Below, piece after piece: positions 14,332 to 23,010 of a stretch of DNA of 64,000 nucleotides. The notes below the pieces were generated by a model that was not told where the DNA came from, searched no databases, and saw nothing but the letters and a program-made list of their open reading frames with translations. A program made the translations under genes and the position numbers. Numbering within the stretch: the stretch's first letter is position 1; each line of letters starts with the position of its first letter. The stretch comes from Phycisphaeraceae bacterium (lineage in GTDB: Bacteria; Planctomycetota; Phycisphaerae; Phycisphaerales; SM1A02): the NCBI GenBank assembly GCA_015709595.1, contig CP054178.1:1617205-1681204 (forward strand). Direction: 5' to 3'.

Positions 14332-17169
14332 ATGAATCGGCGCCTGAAACCTCGTCTCATCGGATCGATAGCAACGCTGGCGTGCCTGGCGTCCGCCGCC
14401 AACGGGCAGACCATCATCTACACAGGTCCGTCAGGAGGCAGTTGGGGCGCGTCCGCATTCTGGGACCTCGGAGTTGTCCCCGACCAGGGATGGGGCGGTC
14501 CCAGCTACACCGTGCTGATCAACGGTGGAGGCATCCCGGTTGTGGTCATCATGAATGTCGGCATCCCCTACAACGTCCCGGCTGTCAATGTGGACAGGAT
14601 GATCGTCGACGCGGGCGACGAACTGCTGATCCCGGACGCCAGGTTGTTGCAGGTGAATCAATGGATCACCAACAACGGGCTGATTCGGCTTGAGGGCAAT
14701 GGCGACTTGGGCAACTTCGGTGCGCACCTTGCGCTCCACTGGTCGAGTGGTCCTTTCACGTTGGGTGGGTCGGGGGAAATCCTGATGGCCACAGCCGATG
14801 CGTCCGTGGAGGGCACATCAGGCGGGCCGACGAATGTCATTCATGAGGCGACGCACACCATCGAGGGCTTCGGACGCATCGGCGCCAACATGATGCAGCT
14901 CGACAACCGCGGGCTGATTGACGCCAACGTGAATGGCGAGACACTCCTGATCGATCTTCACCCGGTCGGCAACCTCAACAGCGGCGAATTCCGCGCCAGC
15001 AACGGCGGCATTCTGAGCTTCCTCGGCGGATTCGATGAAGCCATCGACAACACGGGCGGACTGATCGCCACGGATGCCGCCTCGCGCGTCGAGATGTGGA
15101 ACTACGCCTTCACGGGGGGGATGCTCGATGGGGAGTTTCACTCCCTCCCGGGAGGGTTGAACCGCTGGACTGACCTTGACTTCAACGGGGTGCTGCGCAT
15201 CCCCGATGCCGCGCTTCTGCTCCTGCGCGGGACGATTCGCAATGATGGCTCGATCGTGGTCGAATCGACCTCCGGCGACGCCCAGCTTGGCATTCTCGGC
15301 GACACGCTGCTCACGGGAACAGGGTCGATTCATCTCACGGGCACGGGCGTCAGCCGACTCGATTCGCCCTTCGGCATCGGCGATCGGCTGACCAATGATG
15401 CGCAGCACTTGATTCGCGGATCTGGCATCATCGGTGCGGTTCTGACGATCGAGAACCGGGGCGTCATCTCCGCCATGGACCCGAACGGGCCGCTCGTGCT
15501 CTCGCCGCGCGCCGGGCTGCCCAACTCCAACAGCGGGCAGATCCTTGCAGCGTCAGGGGCCACGCTTCGGATGACCAACGGAGTCCAGTGGGACAACACC
15601 GGCGGCATCATCGCCGCGACCGTCGGCTCACTGCTGGAGCTCGATGATGTCGGCATTCTCGGCGGCGTCGTGCAGGGGGATGGACCCGGCGGCGCCGGCC
15701 TGGGCGAAGTGCGCGTGGTCAGGACCGCGCGCCTCACCGACGTGACCGTGGAGGGATTCCTTCGAGTCACGGATCAGCCCTTCATCGTGGACACGATCCG
15801 GGCATCAGGCACGCTCACGAACAACGGTTCAATCCTGTACGACAACACCACCACCGCCGCGATGTACCTGGTGCTGGAGGACGCGCTCCTGATCGACGGC
15901 TCCGGCCAACTGCGGTTCGGCGACGGACCGGAGAACGTGGTGATCGGCACGTTTCCGTTCACCAACGGGCCGAATCACACGCTCCGGGGATCACTGGTGT
16001 TGGACAACAGGAATCCCGTCATCAACCACGGCGTCTTGATCGCGGATGGTTTCTATCCGCTGCGCCTGATGTCCGTGGACTCGTTCACCAATCATGGCGA
16101 ACTGCTGGTCAGAGCCGGTTCCGAGCTGCTCTCGCAACAGGTGACGGACGACTTCATCCTCAACGAAGGCCGCTTGGCGGTGGAGTCGGGTGGTCTGTTC
16201 AACATCGAGGGGCAGGATGACTACCGCCAGATCACCGGAGAGACAATCGTCAATGGCGAGATGCGGATTACGCTCCACTGGGGACGCATCCTGGACCTGC
16301 GCGGGGGTCATCTGCACGGCGAGGGTCTGATCGTCGGCGACGTCGTCAGCACGGGCGGTGTGGTCAGCCCCGGGCAGCCGATGGCCGGAACGGGTGACGT
16401 ATCAGGCACGCTGACGATCAGCCGGAACTACACGCAACTCTCCGGCGCCCGGCTCCACATTGATGTGGAAGGATCGACGAGCGGCGAGTTTGACGTGCTG
16501 CGGGTCACCCGCGACGCCATGCTCGGCGGCGTGCTCTCGCTGGGGCAGGGGCGATCCTCCTTCGTTCCATCGCCGGGGGACGCCTTCACCATCATCACCG
16601 CGGATGAAGTTGTCGGCACGTTCGCCTTGGTGGAAGTCCCGGCGGCCTGGTCAGCGCTCTGCGTGGAGGTGACCTACACCACCACGGAAGTCATCGTGTC
16701 CTTCACCGGCGCGGCGCCCGTCTCCACGCTGAGCATCGTGCGAGGCACGCACCTGGGCGGCGGCATCCCGGAGATCGAGCAATCCGACGATCAGCGCTAC
16801 CGCGTCCGGTCGGGAATCGGCAACACCTTCGTCAACCTGCACTCCATGATCCTGGAGGCCACGCTCGTGGCTTCGCAGAGCGCCCCGCTCACGCTCGACC
16901 TGCGTATCGAGTCGCGGCTGGTCACCAATCAGGGCGCCGGTACGGCGACGGTGCGCCTCTACAACTGGAACACCAATCAGTTCAATCAGATCGGCGTGCA
17001 TGCTCTGGGCAGCACGGACCAGACCCGCGACTTCAACGGATTGGATGCGACGAAATACGTGCGAGGCGACGGCCGAATCGTGGTGCAGATCGAGCACCGC
17101 GTCGTGGTTCCCGTCTTCGCGTTCTTCTTCAATTGCGAGTTTGACCAGATTCGCGCCTGCACGCACTGA
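14332..17169 (+). CDS. Large secreted beta-helix-like protein with shared C-terminal domain
   Basis: A 945-residue protein with a signal peptide (KPRLIGSIATLACLASAANG, cleavage near residue 25). The body is built from loose repeats with LTNNGSILYDN, FTNHGELLVRAG and similar strands, which suggests a long right-handed beta-helix of the autotransporter-passenger or pectate-lyase-like sort. From residue 804 (RGTHLGGG) it ends in the 135-residue domain also seen in the truncated gene at 3-593. GGAGAGAAG precedes the ATG. Before the shared domain, VSPGQPMAGTGDVSGTLTI and the AFTIITADEVVGTF segment resemble the passenger-to-translocation junctions of PEP/autotransporter-associated proteins. Likely exported and surface-attached; no enzymatic motif seen. 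Confidence 0.85.
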   Translation: MNRRLKPRLIGSIATLACLASAANGQTIIYTGPSGGSWGASAFWDLGVVPDQGWGGPSYTVLINGGGIPVVVIMNVGIPYNVPAVNVDRMIVDAGDELLIPDARLLQVNQWITNNGLIRLEGNGDLGNFGAHLALHWSSGPFTLGGSGEILMATADASVEGTSGGPTNVIHEATHTIEGFGRIGANMMQLDNRGLIDANVNGETLLIDLHPVGNLNSGEFRASNGGILSFLGGFDEAIDNTGGLIATDAASRVEMWNYAFTGGMLDGEFHSLPGGLNRWTDLDFNGVLRIPDAALLLLRGTIRNDGSIVVESTSGDAQLGILGDTLLTGTGSIHLTGTGVSRLDSPFGIGDRLTNDAQHLIRGSGIIGAVLTIENRGVISAMDPNGPLVLSPRAGLPNSNSGQILAASGATLRMTNGVQWDNTGGIIAATVGSLLELDDVGILGGVVQGDGPGGAGLGEVRVVRTARLTDVTVEGFLRVTDQPFIVDTIRASGTLTNNGSILYDNTTTAAMYLVLEDALLIDGSGQLRFGDGPENVVIGTFPFTNGPNHTLRGSLVLDNRNPVINHGVLIADGFYPLRLMSVDSFTNHGELLVRAGSELLSQQVTDDFILNEGRLAVESGGLFNIEGQDDYRQITGETIVNGEMRITLHWGRILDLRGGHLHGEGLIVGDVVSTGGVVSPGQPMAGTGDVSGTLTISRNYTQLSGARLHIDVEGSTSGEFDVLRVTRDAMLGGVLSLGQGRSSFVPSPGDAFTIITADEVVGTFALVEVPAAWSALCVEVTYTTTEVIVSFTGAAPVSTLSIVRGTHLGGGIPEIEQSDDQRYRVRSGIGNTFVNLHSMILEATLVASQSAPLTLDLRIESRLVTNQGAGTATVRLYNWNTNQFNQIGVHALGSTDQTRDFNGLDATKYVRGDGRIVVQIEHRVVVPVFAFFFNCEFDQIRACTH

Positions 17170-17189
17170 ATGATGAGTGGTTCAGGGGG

Positions 17190-17218
17190 CAACGGTCGGG
17201 CCGTCAGCCCGACCGTTG
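17190..17218 (+). terminator. Terminator after the 945-residue protein gene
   Basis: CAACGGTCGGGC-CGTCA-GCCCGACCGTTG, a perfect stem of 12 pairs followed by GTTTC. It lies in the gap between the convergent genes ending at 17169 and 17259. Confidence 0.8.
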
Positions 17219-17258
17219 GTTTCATGTCGCTGACGCACTCATTGCACGTCACTTTCTT

Positions 17259-17972
17259 TCAGGGGCCGCGCCACGCCGCCTTGACGGGTTCGATCGGACC
17301 CGGAGGCGGGTCGTCCATCGTTCCGCTCGGGTCGCCTTGCAGATGCAGCTCCCAGTACCCCACATCCCACCAGCGGCCGAACTTCCAGCCGACGCGTTCG
17401 AGGTGGGCCACCTTGCGAAAGCCGCATGCTTCGTGGAGTCTGACGCTGGCTTCATTGGGCTGGGTGATGCCGCCCAGCAGCGTGCGCCAGCCCTGGGCGC
17501 GCATCAGGTTGATGAGACGCGAGTAGAGCGCCCGTCCGAGGCCCCGGCCGTGCGCCTCGGGTCGGAGATACACGCTCGTCTCCGCCGTCCAGTTGTACGC
17601 GCAGCGTCCCTTCCACGGCGAGGCCTTGGCGAAGCCAAGAAGGGGGGAGGCGCGGAGGGCTGAGGGATCCGTGGATTGTGAGCTGAACGCCTCATCGGGG
17701 CGCGTCGTCGCAGAGGATGCCGGTCCGTGCGTGGACGATGGCGTCTCGACGGCGACCAGCCACGGGAACCTCTCATGCGTGGTCCGCCAGGATTCCCGCC
17801 ATGACTCCAGCGACTCGGGTTCGACCGCGAAGTTGGCGTGCGTGGTGAGCGCGTAGTGATTGCTGATGGCCACGATGGCGGGCAGATCGTCGAGCGTGGC
17901 GAGGCGGATGGTGACCGCGTCGCCCGGATGACCGGCCGCTTGAGCGGTCGTTGTCACGCCTGGCGAGGTCAT
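17259..17972 (-). CDS. GNAT N-acetyltransferase, phosphinothricin/YncA-like
   Basis: A 237-residue acetyl-CoA-dependent N-acyltransferase. The start is VTIRLATLDDLPAIVAISNH, followed by SLESWRESW and FPWLVAVE. The acetyl-CoA site is ETSVYLRPEAHGRGLGRALY (Q/RxxGxG/A type), with QPNEASVRLHEACGFRKVAH and WWDVGYWEL at the end; these last blocks are typical of the phosphinothricin acetyltransferase-like subgroup. Between VAVE and LLGFAKASPW there is a Ser/Ala/Pro-rich insert of about 35 residues that family members lack. ATG at 17972 overlaps the stop of the upstream deacetylase gene (ATGA), so the two are co-translated. The true substrate is unknown; many members act on methionine derivatives. 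Confidence 0.88.
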   Translation of the reverse strand: MTSPGVTTTAQAAGHPGDAVTIRLATLDDLPAIVAISNHYALTTHANFAVEPESLESWRESWRTTHERFPWLVAVETPSSTHGPASSATTRPDEAFSSQSTDPSALRASPLLGFAKASPWKGRCAYNWTAETSVYLRPEAHGRGLGRALYSRLINLMRAQGWRTLLGGITQPNEASVRLHEACGFRKVAHLERVGWKFGRWWDVGYWELHLQGDPSGTMDDPPPGPIEPVKAAWRGP

Positions 17973-18646
17973 GCCAGCCCCTCCAACCCCGTCAACCCGA
18001 TGGGCTCCTTGGTGAAGAACGGCTCGGCGGCGGTGGTTCCGATGCGGCTGCCGAAGTAGCGGTTGGAAGCTTCGATCCACTCCACCACCTTGCGATTCCT
18101 TTCCGGCAGCACGAACTGCGAGTGGTAGGCCACGATCGCCTCTGTCTTGCGGTTCTCGAAGCCGGAGATGTCGAGCAGGAAGCTCGGGTTGGCCACCCAG
18201 CGCAGGTGCGTGGCGTAGTAATAGAACAGCCACCGGGGATACGTCGGCTCGCCGGGCAGGTCGATCCTGGTGAGCTTGGCGTCAAAGCGCGCGTCCTCGA
18301 CGATGCGCGTGGTGGCGACGTGATCAGGATGGGCGTCCTCGAAGAATGGCGTGAAGACGATCTGCGAGCGGTGCTGCCGGATGATCGCCGCCACCTTGTG
18401 ACGGGCCGCCACCGAGTGCTCAACGAATCGATTGGGCAGATCGAGCGTGAGCCGCCGCACGCCGAGGATTCTCGCCGCCGCCGCCGCCTCGCGGGCGCGG
18501 GTGTCGGGGTCGCCGTGCGGCGTGGGCTCGCCGTTGGTCATGTCCAGCAGCAGCACATCGTGCCCCTGCTCGGCGAGCCGGGCGATGGAGCCGCCCATGC
18601 CGAGTTCCTGATCATCCGGATGCGGACCGACAATGAGAATGTTCAT
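17969..18646 (-). CDS. PIG-L family deacetylase, BshB1-like
   Basis: A 225-residue zinc-dependent LmbE/PIG-L deacetylase. NILIVGPHPDDQELGMGG at residues 2-19 holds the HPDD zinc motif; FFEDAHPDHVATTRIV supplies the second His, and AYHSQFVLPERN is characteristic. KEPIGLTGLEGL at the end resembles BshB1, which deacetylates GlcNAc-malate in bacillithiol biosynthesis. The presence of bshA and bshC would be needed to fix that role and neither is in the window. The start is ATG at 18646, close to the conserved strand; a longer frame to 18736 has no family similarity. It is coupled to the acetyltransferase gene by a 4-base overlap. Confidence 0.9.
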   Translation of the reverse strand: MNILIVGPHPDDQELGMGGSIARLAEQGHDVLLLDMTNGEPTPHGDPDTRAREAAAAARILGVRRLTLDLPNRFVEHSVAARHKVAAIIRQHRSQIVFTPFFEDAHPDHVATTRIVEDARFDAKLTRIDLPGEPTYPRWLFYYYATHLRWVANPSFLLDISGFENRKTEAIVAYHSQFVLPERNRKVVEWIEASNRYFGSRIGTTAAEPFFTKEPIGLTGLEGLA

Positions 18647-18776
18647 GGGATGCGGGAAATGGCGGGGTGCGAACGAATCAGCGTGACACGGTCGCCCCTT
18701 TGGCGCGTTGGGTTCGGCGGCCTGATCGTACGTCATTGACCACGGTCAGGCGGATGGCGGTGTTCAGCACACGCCG

Positions 18777-21053
18777 TTACGCCGGCTCGACCATCGCCAG
18801 CAGCCGCAGCACTTCCGCCACGCTCCAGGCCTGGGCGGGACAGCCGGAGGGCCGGTGAGGCGGGTCGCCGTCGTACACCTCGGCGATCTGGCCCAGGCAG
18901 GCGGCGCCGGTCGTGCGCATGGTCTCGTCAAGCAGGGGCTGAAGCAGTGACCGCACTTCGCGTTTCGCCTTGTCCGAGAAGTCGCTCACGCGCAGCACCG
19001 CCTCGCCGTACGGCCCGATGAGCCACGGCCAGACCGTACCGTTGTGGTAGGCGGCGTCGCGCTGAAAGAGCGTACCCTCGTAGCGCGGGTGGTAGTCTGG
19101 GTCGGCCCGGTCGAGCGTGCGCAGCCCGTAGGGGGTGAGGAAGCGACGCCGCACGCACTCGACCACCAGCCGCTGCTGCTCGCGCGTGAGCGGCGAGTAG
19201 GGCAGCGAGACCGCGAAGATCTGGTTGGGGCGCAGTTTGCCATCGGGCGTCCAGACCAGGTCCGAGGAGGCGGCGTTGTCAGTCGTGGGCTGTCGGGGGT
19301 CGTTGCTGATCGCTGACTTCTGACCTCTGACTTCGGTGCGCCTGTTCTCCTGTTCTCCTGTGCTCGCGCTCTCATTCGCCTGACGACTGACGGCTGATGG
19401 CTGACGGCTCTCCGCCCCCGCCAGAGCGGGAAACCGATACGACCCGTCCGGCACATACTCAGGCGCGGGCGGCCGGGGCGGGCGGAGCGACAGCACATCG
19501 TGCAGGCATGCCTTCTCACCCCACCAGAAGTGCATCTGAAAGGCGATCGCGGTCTGGCCCGCGTATTCAATGAGCCCCTCGCGCTCGCGATCGGTTTCAA
19601 CCATGTCGGCCAGGCAGCGGATGGCGTGATGCCAAAGGGCGTTGACTTCGACAGCCAGCCCGTACCGCGGGGTGAAGACCACGCCGTCGCGGGCCGCGTC
19701 CATCCAGGTCAGTTGCGTGGTCTCATCGCCTGCGCTGACCAGACCGTCGCGCGTGACGCCGATGTTGATGCGCGAGCCGTGATGACCCGCGCGGGGTTCC
19801 TCGAATCGGATGCCCGCACGGTAGGCGTGGATGACCGCGCGGCAGGCGGTGAGGAGTTCGGGGCTGATGGCTGACGGCTGATGGCTTCTGAGCATCCACA
19901 CCGCGTGCACGAACCACAGCGATGCATCCACGGTGTTGTAGTGCGGCTCGCCGCCGTCATCGTCGAAGCGGTTGGGGATCAGCCCGTGCTTCATGTGCTG
20001 CGCGAAGGTGAGCAGCACGTCGCGTGCTTCATCGAGGCGGCCTGTCGAAAGCAGCAGACCCGGCAGGGCGATCATGGCGTCGCGTCCCCAGTCGGCGAAC
20101 CAGGGGTATCCGGCGATGATGCTCGGCCGCGCCGCCTGTTCATTCACGCGCTGGACGACGAAATCGTCCGCCGCTGCGAGCAGCAGGTTCCGAGCGTTGG
20201 CCTGTCGCTCATCCTGCCGGGCGAACCGCCTTCGGTGAGGATGAGAGCGACTTCCGCCTGATGGGCTGCGGGCATCCAACGAGTCGATACGGAACCCCAG
20301 CGACACGGCTGGCCCCGGTTGGAGCCGTGTCTGCGCCGGCAGCACCGCCTCAAAGAAACCCGGGGAATACACATCCTCCACCCAGTCCTGGCCGCGATCC
20401 CGTTCGACAACGTACGCGAACCGATCCCACCAACAGGCGTCGTCCCGCCATGCCGCCGCCACGAACTGTTTCGGCACGGGGTTGAAAATCGAGAGCGACG
20501 TGTCTTCCAGTTCGATCCGCACGCTGCCGTCGCAGCGGCTTACGCCGAAGTCGCGGCGTGTCGTCATCAGTTGATGAAAGTCACGCAACGCGATCATCGG
20601 GCGCAGACGCAGTCGGCACGGCGGCAGGCGATATCCGATGTAGCTGATCCCGATCTCCTGATCCGGATGCCACCGCATCACACGCGTCAGCCGCCCTTCG
20701 CCGATCTGGTACGTCCATGTCGCGCCGGTCCACGCAAGCTCGAACCGCACCAGCCGCCTCCATCCCTGCGGATGCAGCATCGGCTCGCCGTCAGCGTCGA
20801 CGAACATCTGCGTCGAAAGGTCGATCACCTCCTCCGACCCATCCTCACGCGGGATCACCAGTTGCTCGATCATCGAATGAAGCGCGACCACGCGCTCGAC
20901 AGGCGGCTTCATCGACGCCACCAGCAGGCCGTGATAGCGCCGGGTGTTGACGCCCAGCACCGTGCCCATCGCGTAGCCGCCCAGCCCGTTGGTGAGCAGC
21001 CACTCGGTGTGCAGGTGGTCGGGTGGGTTGGGGTGGTCGATGAAGAACGTCAT
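18777..21053 (-). CDS. Glycogen debranching enzyme (amylo-1,6-glucosidase type)
   Basis: A 758-residue protein of the archaeal/bacterial GDE family. The N-terminal domain has EWLLTNGLGGYAMGTVLGVN and TRRYHGLLVAS, and the C-terminal (alpha/alpha)6 barrel contains YPWFADWGRDAMIALPGLLL, followed by GLIPNRFDDDG and YNTVDASLWFVHAVW, the usual catalytic region. Near residues 546-600 a long insert (SRQPSAVSRQ, GEQENRR, QKSAISN) interrupts the conserved run from PDGSYRFPAL to VWTPDGKLRPNQIFAVSLPY. It is encoded by CTGACGGCTGA and TTCTCCTG simple repeats at 19262-19440, and a small second one lies at 19861-19892. ATG overlaps the stop of the upstream gene (ATGA). Debranches glycogen in the cytoplasm. 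Confidence 0.92.
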   Translation of the reverse strand: MTFFIDHPNPPDHLHTEWLLTNGLGGYAMGTVLGVNTRRYHGLLVASMKPPVERVVALHSMIEQLVIPREDGSEEVIDLSTQMFVDADGEPMLHPQGWRRLVRFELAWTGATWTYQIGEGRLTRVMRWHPDQEIGISYIGYRLPPCRLRLRPMIALRDFHQLMTTRRDFGVSRCDGSVRIELEDTSLSIFNPVPKQFVAAAWRDDACWWDRFAYVVERDRGQDWVEDVYSPGFFEAVLPAQTRLQPGPAVSLGFRIDSLDARSPSGGSRSHPHRRRFARQDERQANARNLLLAAADDFVVQRVNEQAARPSIIAGYPWFADWGRDAMIALPGLLLSTGRLDEARDVLLTFAQHMKHGLIPNRFDDDGGEPHYNTVDASLWFVHAVWMLRSHQPSAISPELLTACRAVIHAYRAGIRFEEPRAGHHGSRINIGVTRDGLVSAGDETTQLTWMDAARDGVVFTPRYGLAVEVNALWHHAIRCLADMVETDREREGLIEYAGQTAIAFQMHFWWGEKACLHDVLSLRPPRPPAPEYVPDGSYRFPALAGAESRQPSAVSRQANESASTGEQENRRTEVRGQKSAISNDPRQPTTDNAASSDLVWTPDGKLRPNQIFAVSLPYSPLTREQQRLVVECVRRRFLTPYGLRTLDRADPDYHPRYEGTLFQRDAAYHNGTVWPWLIGPYGEAVLRVSDFSDKAKREVRSLLQPLLDETMRTTGAACLGQIAEVYDGDPPHRPSGCPAQAWSVAEVLRLLAMVEPA
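19262..19440. repeat. Low-complexity repeat insert inside the debranching-enzyme gene
   Basis: Tandem-like units: CTGACTTCTGACCTCTGACTT, CCTGTTCTCCTGTTCTCCTG and CTGACGGCTGATGGCTGACGG, all kept in frame on the minus strand without stops. The translated part does not belong to the family. Comparable units occur at 19861-19892, 50689-50740, 58757-58840 and 63536-63770. Confidence 0.8.
19861..19892. repeat. Short GGCTGATGGCTGACGG repeat in the debranching-enzyme gene
   Basis: Three GGCTGA(T/C)GG units in a row, reading as RSHQPSAISP in the protein, between the WFVHAVWML and LLTACRAVI blocks. It is the same unit as in the larger insert at 19262-19440. Confidence 0.65.
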
Positions 21054-22015
21054 GCCGTCGCCTGCCCGTCATCCATGCGCCCGAAGGCCATCACCGGTGC
21101 GCCGGGAAAGGCCACCGATGAATCCGCGTGGCCCAGCACCACGGCCTCGCTCGGCGCGTTGATGGTCTCCTGCAGTTTGCCGAAGGCGTTGTAGACGCGG
21201 GCCACCGGCTGGCCGGGCTTCACCACCGCGCCGGGTCGGACGAGAAACCGCAGCACGCCGCTCATGCTGGCGTAAGGACGCGCGGTGTAAGGCAGAACCC
21301 GGCCCATGGCGTGGGCCGGGCCGTCCCACACGAAGGGCGGCTGGGGTGGGTCGATCACGCCCAGATGTCCCAGCATCGACCACACCGATTGCACGCCGAA
21401 GTCCACGTTCTTCTCGTTGACAACGTAGGCCTCGCCCAGTTCGATGGTGATGGACGGCACGCCTCGCGTCATCAGCGCGAAAGGCAGCGTTCGACGCAGG
21501 TGGTCGTCATCGCGGATGATGAGGAATCCGCTCGACGAGGCCAGCCGCAGCGCCAGCGACGCCACCTCGGCCGGCGCCTCAGGCGGCAGGGGGTCCACCA
21601 CCGCGTAGGGGATCGAGTGAATCCAGTCGTTGTGCAGGTCGATCACCGCGGCGGGCCTGCTGGTCATGATGGTCGAGAAAATGCGATCCGCAATTCGTTC
21701 CGCCAGCGTGCCCGTCGGGCTGCCGGGAAAGGAGCGGTTGAGGTCCTCCTCGCTGGCGGCGATCTGGCGGGTGCCGACCTCGAAGCCCAGCGGATTCATC
21801 ATGGGAAAGGCATGGAGCGAGCCGCGCTGCAGCGGGTGCTTGCGCAGACGCTTGAAGATTTCCTGGATGACCACCAGCCCGCCGACCTCGTCGCCGTGGG
21901 CACAGGCGGTCAGCCACACGACGGGGCCGGGGGCGCCCGAGTGGGCCTCCATCACCGGAAGGCGGCGGCGCGACAGGTCTGACGCTGAGTGAATCTTGAG
22001 GAACGAATACCGCAT
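21050..22015 (-). CDS. Succinylglutamate desuccinylase/aspartoacylase-family protein
   Basis: A zinc carboxypeptidase-like amidohydrolase of about 321 residues. WLTACAHGDEVGGLVV contains the first zinc pair (H-x-x-E), LNRSFPGS is the typical Arg/Phe-Pro loop, and AAVIDLHNDWIHSIPY supplies the third zinc ligand; SITIELGEAYVVNEKNV has the catalytic Glu region. The C-terminal part (SGVLRFLVRPGAVVKPGQPVARVYN) is the beta-domain of AstE-like relatives. The start is uncertain: the frame continues to ATG at 22156, adding 47 Pro/Ser/Ala-rich residues. On the minus strand, TATGAT stands 8 bases before that upstream ATG. It overlaps the debranching gene by ATGA. The substrate is unknown. Confidence 0.86.
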   Translation of the reverse strand: MRYSFLKIHSASDLSRRRLPVMEAHSGAPGPVVWLTACAHGDEVGGLVVIQEIFKRLRKHPLQRGSLHAFPMMNPLGFEVGTRQIAASEEDLNRSFPGSPTGTLAERIADRIFSTIMTSRPAAVIDLHNDWIHSIPYAVVDPLPPEAPAEVASLALRLASSSGFLIIRDDDHLRRTLPFALMTRGVPSITIELGEAYVVNEKNVDFGVQSVWSMLGHLGVIDPPQPPFVWDGPAHAMGRVLPYTARPYASMSGVLRFLVRPGAVVKPGQPVARVYNAFGKLQETINAPSEAVVLGHADSSVAFPGAPVMAFGRMDDGQATA

Positions 22016-22164
22016 TGACGCCCGCGGCGCCGGACGCTTGGCTGGAGCGGCGGATGCCGCTGGTGACGGGGAGGATGACGTGGACGGGGACGCCGAGGGC
22101 GTGGTGGGGGGGTGGCCCGCACGTCGGGAGCCATGCTGGGGAGGCGGAGCAGCCATCGGAACGG

Positions 22165-22170
22165 ATCATA
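22165..22170 (-). promoter_or_regulatory. Possible -10 element (TATGAT), leaderless start
   Basis: TATGATCCG on the minus strand, 8 bases before ATG at 22156. The same TATGATCCG stands upstream of the tricorn-like gene (44996-45001). No good -35 is visible. If used, transcription would begin at or next to the ATG. Confidence 0.25.
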
Positions 22171-22241
22171 CGAGGTGGGAACGCATCCCATTGGCGTCAG
22201 TCCGGCTGGCGTTCCCCCAGGAACACCGATGAATCCCGAAC

Positions 22242-22275
22242 CGTGAACGGATAAAGTCTGATAACCATGTTCACG
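22242..22275. promoter_or_regulatory. Inverted repeat in front of the ECF sigma gene
   Basis: CGTGAAC (22242-22248) and GTTCACG (22269-22275) are perfect inverted halves with 20 bases between them, in the divergent 166-base gap before the sigma gene. A second small inverted repeat, GTTCC-CCCA-GGAAC, lies at 22211-22224. The arrangement suits an operator. Confidence 0.4.
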
Positions 22276-22322
22276 CGCACTTTCTGACGGATTCGCCCGC
22301 GGCGGGCGTACACAATTCCCGG

Positions 22323-22979
22323 ATGGCTGACACCGATCCCTTCCAGGGCGAGCCCCCGCAGATGGACGGGCACGCCACGCCGGCTCCAGCCGAAAGCCCC
22401 CGTGCCCCACGCATGGAGGCGCTGGTGCGGCTGTGGCACGCCCATCGCCGGTGGGTGGCGGCCGTGGTCTACGCCCACAAGCCCAGGGATGTGGAGGTGG
22501 ATGACCTGCTTCAGGATGTGGCCATGCGACTGGTTCGCAACATGCATCTGCTTCACGATCCCGACGCGGTGCGCCCCTGGCTGCGGACAGTGGCCATCAA
22601 CGTGGCCCGCAGCGCGGGGCGCCGCACGCGGGCGCGGTCGCGGGTGGTGACGTTCGTGGACGGCGAGAAGGCGCAGCAGATCGCGTCCGACGAGCCGCAG
22701 GAACGTCGCCCGCATGACCGCACGGCCAGCGAACGTGGTCGGCGTGCGCTGGAGCTGGCCTCGGGCCTGCCGCCGCACTATCGCGAGCCGTTGCTCCTGA
22801 GCATCCGCGGGCTGTCGCAGAAGCAGGTGGCGGACATCCTGGGCGAGCCGGTGACGACCATCGAGACGCGCCTGATCCGCGCCAGGCGAATGCTGCGCGA
22901 CGAACTGCTGGCGGAGGAGAAGGCGTCGGAACCTGGCGTGGCCGTGGTGAAACCGGGCGCCGCCGCCAGCGCCGCCTGA
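22323..22979 (+). CDS. ECF-like sigma-70 family RNA polymerase sigma factor
   Basis: A 218-residue sigma factor. Region 2 is LVRLWHAHRRWVAAVVYAHK with VEVDDLLQDVAMRLVRNMHLL and the -10-contacting helix DPDAVRPWLRTVAINVARSAG; region 4 is ALELASGLPPHYREPLLLSI followed by GLSQKQVADILGEPVTTIETRLIRARRML. The N-terminal 30 residues are Pro-rich and disordered. It starts a three-gene plus-strand unit with a membrane protein 31 bases downstream and a PDZ protein behind that, the usual form of an envelope-stress sigma/anti-sigma/sensor set. It differs from the sigma at 13614 in lacking that group's features. Confidence 0.9.
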   Translation: MADTDPFQGEPPQMDGHATPAPAESPRAPRMEALVRLWHAHRRWVAAVVYAHKPRDVEVDDLLQDVAMRLVRNMHLLHDPDAVRPWLRTVAINVARSAGRRTRARSRVVTFVDGEKAQQIASDEPQERRPHDRTASERGRRALELASGLPPHYREPLLLSIRGLSQKQVADILGEPVTTIETRLIRARRMLRDELLAEEKASEPGVAVVKPGAAASAA

Positions 22980-23010
22980 CGGAGGACGGATTGACGGAAG
23001 GAATCGACCC

